Positions 35,622 to 41,275 of a DNA stretch of 41,275 bases are shown here, piece by piece. The stretch covers positions 1 to 41,275 of the forward strand of contig CASENE010000093.1 of NCBI GenBank assembly GCA_949289265.1, in the 5' to 3' direction. Within the stretch, counting starts at the first letter, position 1, and each line of letters opens with the position of its first letter. The position numbers and the translations under genes are program-made. This DNA comes from an uncultured Bacteroides sp. (GTDB lineage Bacteria; Bacteroidota; Bacteroidia; Bacteroidales; Bacteroidaceae). The notes under the pieces were generated by a model. The model was not told the DNA's origin. It made no database searches and was given only the letters and a program-made list of their open reading frames with translations.

Positions 35622-36806
35622 ATGCATAAAATCTACCTGAAACCCGGAAAAGAAGAATCGCTGAAACGCTTTCACCCGTGGGTATTCTCGGGCGCCATCG
35701 CCCGCATCGACGGAAAGCCCGACGAGGGCGAAGTAGTGGAGGTCTACACGGCCCGGAAAGAATTCATCGCCAAGGGGCACTTCCAGATAGGGAGCATCGC
35801 CGTGCGCGTGCTCAGCTTCCGTCAAGAAGAAGAGATAGACGCCGCTTTTTGGCGACGCCGCCTGTCTGCCGCCCGGCAGATGCGGCGCAGCATCGGCCTG
35901 CTGGGACGAACGGACAACAACACCTACCGCCTGGTGCACGGCGAGGGCGACAACCTGCCCGGATTGGTGATAGACATCTACGCCCGCACCGCCGTGATGC
36001 AGGCCCACTCGGCCGGTATGCACCTGGAGCGCATGCGCATCGCAGAGGCACTGAACGAGGTGATGGAAGGCGACATAGACAACATTTACTACAAGTCGGA
36101 GACCACCCTGCCCTACAAGGCAGACCTTTTTCCCGAAAACGGTTTCCTCCAAGGCGGCAGTGCCGACAACGTAGCCACCGAATACGGCCTGCAGTTCCAC
36201 ATCGACTGGCTGAAGGGACAGAAGACGGGCTTCTTCGTAGACCAGCGCGAGAACCGCGCCTTGCTGGAACGCTACGCCCGCGGACGCCGCGTGCTCAACA
36301 TGTTCTGCTACACGGGCGGATTCTCGGTCTACGCCATGCGGGGCGGAGCCTTGTCCGTCCACTCGGTAGACAGCTCGGCCAAGGCCATCGACCTGACCAA
36401 CAAGAACATCGAGCTGAACTTCCCCGGAGACGAACGCCACGCCGCCTTTGCCGAAGACGCCTTCAAGTACTTGGAACACATGGGCGACGGCGACTACGAC
36501 CTCATCGTGCTGGACCCGCCTGCCTTCGCCAAACATCGCGACGCCCTGCGCAACGCGCTTATGGGCTACCGCAAGCTCAACGCACGCGCCTTCGAGAAGA
36601 TAAAGCCGGGCGGCATCCTCTTCACCTTCTCCTGCTCGCAGGCGGTCAACAAAGACCAGTTCCGCATGGCCGTCTTCACGGCAGCCGCCCAGTCGGGACG
36701 CAGCGTGCGCATCCTGCACCAGCTGACGCAGCCTGCCGACCACCCCGTCAACATCTACCACCCGGAAGGCGAATACCTGAAAGGACTGGTGCTTTATGTT
36801 GAATAG
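35622..36806 (+). CDS. Class I SAM-dependent rRNA methyltransferase, RlmI-like
   Basis: 394 residues. An N-terminal PUA RNA-binding domain (about 1-75, MHKIYLKPGKEESLKRFHPWVFSGA) is followed by a central EEHEA-like region and a Rossmann methyltransferase domain (about 200-394). Motifs: VLNMFCYTGGFSVYAMRGGA (SAM binding), VLDPPAFAKHRDAL, and FTFSCSQAV with the catalytic Cys of m5C enzymes. The family methylates a cytosine in 23S rRNA (RlmI position in E. coli); the exact base here is inferred by family. It is the last gene of the DUF5063 run. Confidence 0.94.
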   Translation: MHKIYLKPGKEESLKRFHPWVFSGAIARIDGKPDEGEVVEVYTARKEFIAKGHFQIGSIAVRVLSFRQEEEIDAAFWRRRLSAARQMRRSIGLLGRTDNNTYRLVHGEGDNLPGLVIDIYARTAVMQAHSAGMHLERMRIAEALNEVMEGDIDNIYYKSETTLPYKADLFPENGFLQGGSADNVATEYGLQFHIDWLKGQKTGFFVDQRENRALLERYARGRRVLNMFCYTGGFSVYAMRGGALSVHSVDSSAKAIDLTNKNIELNFPGDERHAAFAEDAFKYLEHMGDGDYDLIVLDPPAFAKHRDALRNALMGYRKLNARAFEKIKPGGILFTFSCSQAVNKDQFRMAVFTAAAQSGRSVRILHQLTQPADHPVNIYHPEGEYLKGLVLYVE

Positions 36807-36831
36807 AAGTGAAAGAGAACCCACTTCTTTT
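36805..36831 (+). terminator. Weak terminator after the RlmI-like gene
   Basis: A 7-bp stem (36805-36811 with 36822-36828, AGAAGTG and its complement) overlaps the stop codon and is followed by only four T (36828-36831). Confidence 0.5.
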
Positions 36832-36869
36832 AAAAAAGAGTTAATAAACCGCAGTTTTTCGCTCAAATA

Positions 36870-36975
36870 TTTGGAGGGAAGGGGCAGAAGCCATACCTTT
36901 GCAACGTGTTTTTCATGGTATTAGATTTAAGGTTAACAAAGATTGGGTGTCTGGGATAGATACCCTTCTTTTTTT
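36870..36975 (+). ncRNA. Candidate small RNA or attenuator, copy 1
   Basis: Promoter TTTG (36870-36873), 20-bp spacer, TACCTTTG (36894-36901), then a predicted transcript of about 70 nt with CGTGTTTTTCAT, GTATTAGATTT and AAGGTTAACAAAG, ending in an 8-bp hairpin (36945-36952 with 36958-36965) and a T-rich tail (36966-36975). The leader is near-identical to copy 2 at 26374-26471, but the hairpin sequence differs while its place and shape are kept. It lies upstream of the NupG-type gene on the same strand. Confidence 0.78.
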
Positions 36976-37020
36976 ATACCCCCTTCCCATCCCTTTTTCC
37001 GTTGTTTTTCGGCGATTCCC

Positions 37021-37052
37021 CTTGCATTTCTTCCGGTAACGTTGTACTTTTG
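37021..37052 (+). promoter_or_regulatory. Promoter of the nucleoside permease gene, CTTG-20 bp-TACTTTTG
   Basis: -7 TACTTTTG (37045-37052), and -33 CTTG (37021-37024, 3 of 4). It lies after the terminator of the small-RNA-like cassette, so the permease gene has its own start, with a leader of about 45 nt. Confidence 0.7.
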
Positions 37053-37105
37053 CAGCTAACAGGACGGAAACGCCCTGCCGACATCATCCAAGCATATCCT
37101 GACTT

Positions 37106-38350
37106 ATGAGCATAAAGATTAGACTAACGGCCATGCAGTTCCTGCAGTTCTTTGTCTGGGGGGCGTGGCTCATCTCTCTGGGCGGCTACATGGGCAGCGC
37201 GCTCCAGTTTGAAGGAGGCCAGATAGGCGCCATCTTCGCCACGATGGGCATCGCAGCCCTGTTCATGCCGGGGCTGACCGGCATCATCGCCGACAAGTGG
37301 ATAAACGCCGAACGCCTGTACGGCCTGTTGCACCTCGTGGGAGCCGGAGCCTTGTTCTACGCCTCCACCGCCACCACCTTCGAGCAGATGTACGCCGCCA
37401 TGTTGCTCAACATGCTGGCCTACATGCCCACCCTGTCGCTGGCCAACACCGTGTCCTACAACGCGCTGGAGAAACACCGACTGGACCTCGTGAAAGACTT
37501 TCCGCCCATCCGCGTGTGGGGCACCGTGGGATTCATCTGCGCCATGTGGGTGGTGGACCTGACGGGATTCAAGAGCAGCGCCGCCCAGCTGTACGTGGCC
37601 AGCATCGCGTCGCTCGTCCTGGGACTGTATGCCTTCAGCCTGCCGGCGTGCCCGCCCCAGCGCAGCGAGAAGAAGACGTGGCTCTCGGCCTTCGGACTGG
37701 ACGCGCTGGTGCTCTTCAAGCAAAAGAAGATGGCCATATTCTTCCTCTTCTCCATGCTGCTGGGCGCCGCCCTGCAAATCACCAATACCTACGGCGACCT
37801 CTTCCTCAGCTCGTTTGCCGCCATACCGGAGTATGCCGACTCGTTCGGGGTGAAGCATTCGGTCATCCTGCTCTCCATCTCGCAGATGAGCGAGACCCTC
37901 TTCATCCTGGCCATACCCTTCTTCTTGCGCCATTTTGGCATCAAGCGCGTCATGCTCATCAGCATGCTGGCCTGGGTATTCCGCTTCGCGCTTTTCGGTC
38001 TGGGCAATCCGGGCGACGGCTTGTGGATGCTCGTCCTCTCCATGATAGTCTACGGCATGGCCTTCGATTTCTTCAACGTCTCCGGTTCGTTATACACCGA
38101 GATGGAAGCCCATCCGGGCATCCGGGCCAGCGCGCAGGGGCTGTTTTTCATGATGACCAACGGCTTCGGCGCCTTTATCGGCGGACATGCCAGCGGCGCG
38201 GTGGTAGACTTTTTCTCGGTATATGCCGCCGACGGCGGAGTGGTCAGCCGGGAATGGACGCCGATATGGATGATTTTTGCCGCCTATGCCCTCCTCATCG
38301 GCATACTGTTTGCCGTGACTTTCCGCTACAAGCATACGCCGGAAAAATAA
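37106..38350 (+). CDS. Nucleoside permease, NupG/XapB-type MFS transporter
   Basis: 414 residues with about 12 hydrophobic helices. The N-terminus (RLTAMQFLQFFVWGAWLISLGGYM) and ANTVSYNALE in the first half are characteristic of nucleoside:proton symporters; the fourth-to-fifth helix region has FPPIRVWGTVGFICAMW. It would import nucleosides through the inner membrane. ATG 37106 directly precedes the conserved start. The next gene, of the bifunctional nuclease family, begins 25 bp after its stop; the two may be co-transcribed. Confidence 0.93.
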   Translation: MSIKIRLTAMQFLQFFVWGAWLISLGGYMGSALQFEGGQIGAIFATMGIAALFMPGLTGIIADKWINAERLYGLLHLVGAGALFYASTATTFEQMYAAMLLNMLAYMPTLSLANTVSYNALEKHRLDLVKDFPPIRVWGTVGFICAMWVVDLTGFKSSAAQLYVASIASLVLGLYAFSLPACPPQRSEKKTWLSAFGLDALVLFKQKKMAIFFLFSMLLGAALQITNTYGDLFLSSFAAIPEYADSFGVKHSVILLSISQMSETLFILAIPFFLRHFGIKRVMLISMLAWVFRFALFGLGNPGDGLWMLVLSMIVYGMAFDFFNVSGSLYTEMEAHPGIRASAQGLFFMMTNGFGAFIGGHASGAVVDFFSVYAADGGVVSREWTPIWMIFAAYALLIGILFAVTFRYKHTPEK

Positions 38351-38375
38351 ACCAACGAGACTCTCAGAAAGAAAC

Positions 38376-38942
38376 ATGAACAGAAAGAAAATAGAACTCC
38401 AGGTATCCAGCCTGACCAACAGCCGGGCGCAGGCTGGGGCTTATGCCCTGATTCTGACCGAAGCCGACGGCGAGCGCACCCTGCCCGTCATCATCGGCAC
38501 CTCCGAGGCGCAGGCCATCGCGCTCGAGCTGCGCGGCGTCAATCCACCGCGCCCGCTGACGCACGCCTTGTTTGCCTCGGTGCTCGAAGCCTTGGGCGCG
38601 AGGCTGATGCGCGTACTGATTTACAAGGCCGAACGAGGCATCTTCTACGCCTATCTGTATATCAGCTCGGGCGACATCATTCTCCGCGTGGACTCACGCA
38701 CCAGCGACGCCGTGGCCTTGGCTCTCCGCATGAAAGCGCCCATCTACATCTACGAAGACGTGCTCAACCCCGCCTGCCTCAACGCAGACGGCAGCTATCC
38801 TTGTGCCGAAGCCGGCAACGACGAGCCGGAAGAAGACAGCCTGGAGGCCCTGGAAGCCGCCCTCCAGAGAGCCATCGACCGCGAAGACTACGAGCAGGCC
38901 GCCCAGCTACGCGACCAAATCAACCTACGCAAGACCACCTGA
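38376..38942 (+). CDS. Bifunctional nuclease family protein (DUF151) with UVR motif
   Basis: 188 residues. The DUF151 domain (about 1-135) has ERTLPVIIGTSEAQAIALEL and SRTSDAVALALRMKAPIYIYEDVL, the family's signature blocks. The C-terminal segment (about 150-185, LEAALQRAIDREDYEQAAQLRDQI) is a UvrB/UvrC-type motif, a helical hairpin that mediates protein contacts. Some plant and bacterial members have been described as DNases/RNases; activity here is unproven. It sits in a tight run: 25 bp after the permease and 15 bp before rsmE. Confidence 0.92.
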   Translation: MNRKKIELQVSSLTNSRAQAGAYALILTEADGERTLPVIIGTSEAQAIALELRGVNPPRPLTHALFASVLEALGARLMRVLIYKAERGIFYAYLYISSGDIILRVDSRTSDAVALALRMKAPIYIYEDVLNPACLNADGSYPCAEAGNDEPEEDSLEALEAALQRAIDREDYEQAAQLRDQINLRKTT

Positions 38943-38957
38943 CAACAGACAACGACC

Positions 38958-39659
38958 ATGCACATCTTCTACACCCCCGACATAGAGACCACCCACGAGC
39001 TGCCCGAAGAAGAGGCCGCGCACGCCTTGCGCGTCTTGCGCCTGCAGGCTGGCGACGAAGTGCTGCTGACCGACGGCAAAGGCCGTTTCTACCACGCGCG
39101 CATCGGCATAGCGGCCCACAAACGCTGCCTGGTGGACATCCTGCAAGTGGAGACGCAAGCCCCGCTGTGGCACGGACACCTGCACATCGCCCTGGCGCCC
39201 ACCAAAAACATGGACCGCACGGAGTGGCTGGCCGAGAAGGCCACGGAAATAGGCTTCGACGAACTGACCTTCCTGAACTGCCGCTACTCGGAACGGCGCG
39301 TCGTCAAGGCCGAACGCATCCAGAAGATTCTGGTGTCCGCCATCAAGCAGTCCCTCAAGGCGCGCCTCCCCAGGCTGAACGGCATGACAGACTTCAAGTC
39401 CTTCGTGGCACAGCCCTTTGCGGGGCAGAAGTTCATCGCCCACTGCCATCCGGGCGACAAACCGCTGCTGAAGGACATCCTGCGTCCGGGCGAAGACGCC
39501 TTGGTGCTCATCGGGCCGGAAGGCGACTTCAGCGAAGAAGAGGTGCAACTGGCCCTGCAGGCCGGATTCACCCCCATCAGCCTGGGACGCTCGCGCCTGC
39601 GCACGGAGACGGCCGCCCTGGTGGCCTGCCACCTGCTGAACCTGGCCAACCAATGCTGA
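38958..39659 (+). CDS. rsmE: 16S rRNA (uracil(1498)-N(3))-methyltransferase
   Basis: 233 residues. N-terminal PUA-like domain (about 1-70, HIFYTPDIE, HALRVLRLQAGDEVLLTDGKG), then a SPOUT knot domain with MDRTEWLAEKATEIGFDELTFLNCRYSER and, near the C-terminus, LIGPEGDFSEEEVQLA and LGRSRLRTETAALVA, which form the SAM-binding trefoil knot. It methylates U1498 of 16S rRNA. It is the last gene of the permease run; I see no clear terminator after it. Confidence 0.96.
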   Translation: MHIFYTPDIETTHELPEEEAAHALRVLRLQAGDEVLLTDGKGRFYHARIGIAAHKRCLVDILQVETQAPLWHGHLHIALAPTKNMDRTEWLAEKATEIGFDELTFLNCRYSERRVVKAERIQKILVSAIKQSLKARLPRLNGMTDFKSFVAQPFAGQKFIAHCHPGDKPLLKDILRPGEDALVLIGPEGDFSEEEVQLALQAGFTPISLGRSRLRTETAALVACHLLNLANQC

Positions 39660-39704
39660 CGCCACCGCCGGAGCACGCCTCTGCGTTATTTTTACGCATA
39701 TTTA

Positions 39705-39736
39705 TTTGGTAAATATTCAATAAAGTCCTACCTTTG
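39705..39736 (+). promoter_or_regulatory. Strong promoter TTTG-20 bp-TACCTTTG upstream of a 35-codon ORF
   Basis: Exact -33 TTTG (39705-39708) and -7 TACCTTTG (39729-39736) with a 20-bp spacer in an AT-rich block. Transcription should start near 39743. Confidence 0.85.
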
Positions 39737-39758
39737 CGCCCGTAAAACCCGTGCAAAG

Positions 39759-39866
39759 ATGAAACAGACCCTTTCCCACCACCGACTCAGAAACAGCGCA
39801 GGAGCCCAAGCGGCCCCGCGCACGCGCTTCGTGGTGCATGTGCACTGGTTCAGCGGCTTCGTCTGA
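39759..39866 (+). CDS. Candidate 35-residue small protein or leader peptide
   Basis: ATG 39759 to TGA 39864-39866. It starts MKQTLSHHRLRNSAGAQ and ends RFVVHVHWFSGFV. It is basic, with three Arg and four His, and has an aromatic C-terminus. It begins about 15 nt after the predicted start of a very good promoter, which is the main reason to call it. It could be a leader peptide for the lysO genes 340 bp downstream, a free small protein, or a chance ORF in a non-coding transcript. Confidence 0.5.
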   Translation: MKQTLSHHRLRNSAGAQAAPRTRFVVHVHWFSGFV

Positions 39867-40020
39867 GGCGCTTCCCCCACCCCACCTCTCCGCCTGCCCG
39901 CCCCCAGCGGACGGCAGTCCGGCGTCCCTGCATCCGGCCTTCCCGCCGGAAACGCGAACGCCACACCCTTCATGTAACCTATTTTCAGCACACGTCCGCC
40001 GCCACCCAAGCCCCGCCGGC

Positions 40021-40130
40021 TGGGACTATAGACGGAGCGCGCTGGCACAGTAGTCCCAGCACGCTGGAGACAGAGTCCCACCGACCTGGCAACAGAACAC
40101 CGGGAATCGGGTGCTAAACTCCTGTCCCAC
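40021..40130 (+). repeat. 22-bp tandem repeat array F (5 units)
   Basis: Units start at 40021, 40043, 40065, 40087 and 40109. The second unit, preceded by GC, reads GCTGG-CACAGTAGTC-CCAGC, the clearest dyad; the fourth is degenerate. It lies 75 bp before the first lysO gene. Confidence 0.85.
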
Positions 40131-40205
40131 AGCCGTCAGTCTGCGCCCGCAACGGCACTTTGCGACGGACAAGCCCGGAATGGGATTTAAAATTTCTTAC
40201 TCTTT

Positions 40206-40490
40206 ATGTTCAGCATCATACTCACCCTGGCCCTGGGCGGCGCATTGGGATACGTGCTCCGCCGGGCCGCTTTCCTGCGCGGGATAGAAAAAAGCACTTC
40301 GTTCACCGTCTGCCTGCTGCTCTTCGTCCTGGGGCTTTCCGTCGGCTCCAACCGCCTCATCATCGACAACCTGGCCCGCCTGGGCTGGCAGGCCGCCCTG
40401 CTGGCCGCGGCCGGCACGGCCGGAAGCATCGTGGCCGCCTCGTTGGCCGTCCGCCTGTATAATAAGAAAAGAAAGGAGGAGAGAGCATGA
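40206..40490 (+). CDS. LysO-type lysine exporter, N-terminal part (separate gene)
   Basis: 94 residues with about three hydrophobic helices (about 2-18, 33-47, 60-82). LLLFVLGLSVGSN matches the first conserved block of LysO (YbjE), the lysine exporter. In E. coli LysO is one protein of about 300 residues; here it is coded as two genes, an arrangement I recall in other Bacteroidetes. Its stop overlaps the start of the next gene by four bases (ATGA), so the halves are translationally coupled and should assemble together in the inner membrane. Confidence 0.88.
   Translation: MFSIILTLALGGALGYVLRRAAFLRGIEKSTSFTVCLLLFVLGLSVGSNRLIIDNLARLGWQAALLAAAGTAGSIVAASLAVRLYNKKRKEERA
40473..40480 (+). promoter_or_regulatory. 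Shine-Dalgarno-like site for the second lysO gene
   Basis: AAGGAGGA lies 6 bp before ATG 40487, inside the end of the first gene. Strong Shine-Dalgarno sites are uncommon in Bacteroides, so it may assist coupled translation. Confidence 0.55.
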
Positions 40491-41107
40491 AACAGAACCT
40501 CGCCGTCATCGCTTTCTTCGCAGTCGGCTGTCTGGCCGGACTGCTGGGCAACGTGCAACTGGACACGCACCGCGTGTCGCTCTGCGTGCTCTACGCCCTG
40601 ATGTTCCAGGTGGGTCTTGGGATGGGAAGCCACCGGGAGTTGAAGCAACTGCTGCGCGCGCTGAGTCCCCGCATGCTGCTGGTGCCTGCGGCCACCATTG
40701 GCGGCACGTTGCTGTTTTCGGCTGCTGCCGCGCTGCTGCTGAGCCGCTGGAGCGTGGCCGAGTGCCTGGCCGTGGGCAGCGGCTTTGCCTACTACTCGCT
40801 GTCGTCCATCCTCATCACGCAACTGAAAGAGGCTTCCATCGGCCTGCAGGCAGCTACCGAACTGGGCACCATCGCCCTTCTGACCAACATCTTGCGCGAA
40901 ATGACCGCCCTGCTGGGAGCACCGCTCATCCGCAAGCATTTCGGCAGGCTGGCTCCCATCTCGGCTGCGGGCGTCAACTCGATGGACGTGCTGCTGCCCG
41001 CCATCACGCGCCATTCGGGCAAGGAGATGATTCCGGTGGCCATCTTCCACGGCTTGCTCATCGACCTGAGCGTGCCGTTCTTCGTATCGTTTTTCTGTAA
41101 ATTCTGA
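40487..41107 (+). CDS. LysO-type lysine exporter, C-terminal part
   Basis: 206 residues, mostly hydrophobic, about six helices. LysO/DUF340 blocks are visible: MFQVGLGMGSHRELKQLL near residue 38, SRWSVAECLAVGSGFAYYSLSS (about 85-106), ELGTIALLTNILREMTALLGAPLI (about 125-148) and GVNSMDVLLPAITRHSG. It pairs with the upstream short gene to give a full-length exporter that would relieve lysine or lysine-analogue excess. The ATGA overlap and a good ribosome-binding sequence fix the start at 40487. Confidence 0.92.
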   Translation: MKQNLAVIAFFAVGCLAGLLGNVQLDTHRVSLCVLYALMFQVGLGMGSHRELKQLLRALSPRMLLVPAATIGGTLLFSAAAALLLSRWSVAECLAVGSGFAYYSLSSILITQLKEASIGLQAATELGTIALLTNILREMTALLGAPLIRKHFGRLAPISAAGVNSMDVLLPAITRHSGKEMIPVAIFHGLLIDLSVPFFVSFFCKF

Positions 41108-41185
41108 AAAGGAGAGGAAAGGAGAAGGAAAGAACGGATCAGCGGATAATCCCGGTTGGCGGTAGAAATTCTCAAGAATATTGAG

Positions 41186-41193
41186 TAGCTTTG
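41186..41193 (+). promoter_or_regulatory. -7 element TAGCTTTG before the transposase gene
   Basis: Full match to TAnnTTTG, 4 bp before ATG 41198, so the message would be nearly leaderless or the real start lies downstream. No -33 match is seen. A small palindrome (CTCAA-GAATA-TTGAG, 41171-41185) is directly upstream. Confidence 0.45.
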
Positions 41194-41197
41194 CGGC

Positions 41198-41275
41198 ATG
41201 AAAGCAGACGACCTCCTCAGAGCCATCCTCCCGGATGTGCTGATAGACAATTTCGACGTGGTGAACTTCGAGAAA
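41198..41275 (+). CDS. ISAon1-family transposase, N-terminal region, truncated by the window edge
   Basis: Only 26 residues are in the window: MKADDLLRAILPDVLIDNFD and VVNFEK. This resembles the start of the proteins annotated in Bacteroidetes as ISAon1 family transposase N-terminal region, which are the first of two ORFs of the element. The left terminal inverted repeat should lie between 41108 and 41197, but cannot be identified without the other end. Recognition rests on a short stretch, so confidence is moderate. Confidence 0.65.
   Translation, partial: MKADDLLRAILPDVLIDNFDVVNFEK

Larger units (their letters stand above)
39660..40205. other. 546-bp gap between rsmE and lysO holding a small ORF and array F
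   Basis: It contains a near-perfect promoter (39705-39736), a 35-codon ORF (39759-39866) and array F (40021-40130). The stretch 39867-40020 is C-rich with no feature that I can support. No promoter matching TAnnTTTG is seen just before 40206, so the promoter at 39705 may serve the lysO genes as well. Confidence 0.6.

Noticed and set aside
1-41275. tRNA or rRNA genes
   Set aside because: No cloverleaf with a T-loop GGTTCGAATCC-like block and CCA-side stem was noticed on either strand, and no rRNA-like conserved stretch was seen; this was by eye only.

Overview
The window is a stretch of Bacteroidales chromosome, probably from a gut Bacteroidaceae relative. The signs are a SusC/SusD pair with surface-lipoprotein signals, methylmalonyl-CoA mutase split into MutA and MutB, a long bifunctional Rsh, a split LysO, DUF4954 and DUF5063 proteins, and many copies of the Bacteroides promoter (TTTG, about 20 bp, TAnnTTTG). 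GC content and GC at third codon positions look unusually high for Bacteroides, which is why long antisense open frames shadow most genes. The species cannot be named from sequence alone.

Layout. Positions 1-4270 hold the end of a SusC-like receptor, a SusD-like lipoprotein and a third surface lipoprotein, closed by a strong terminator; no enzyme is visible on this side. Positions 4553-19479 are mostly housekeeping: hflX, a DUF4954 beta-helix protein, a PAP2 phosphatase, alaS, an M23 peptidase, a MerR-type regulator, rsh, aroC, an M20 dipeptidase and a NUDIX hydrolase interrupted by an in-frame amber codon. Positions 19489-26071 run leftward: topB, then a three-gene operon of a GrpE-like protein, a short Hsp70 without a lid, and a membrane SH3/coiled-coil protein. 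Positions 26811-31181 carry mutB and mutA on the minus strand behind a structured leader with a possible 37-residue small protein. Positions 31500-36806 carry a YidE/AspT-type permease, a cytidylate-kinase-like protein, a DUF5063 protein, a 3'-5' exonuclease and an RlmI-type methyltransferase. Positions 37106-41107 carry a NupG-type permease, a bifunctional-nuclease-family protein, rsmE and the split lysine exporter LysO. The right edge enters an ISAon1-type transposase gene.

The strongest non-routine signals are: (1) six intergenic arrays of a degenerate 22-bp unit with an internal dyad, all on the same strand whatever the direction of nearby genes; (2) two copies of a promoter-leader-terminator cassette that looks like a small RNA or attenuator; (3) the GrpE-like/Hsp70/SH3 operon, a candidate envelope-tethered chaperone system; (4) two promoter-linked small ORFs; (5) the amber codon in the NUDIX gene. 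All assignments come from reading motifs by eye; no database search was run.
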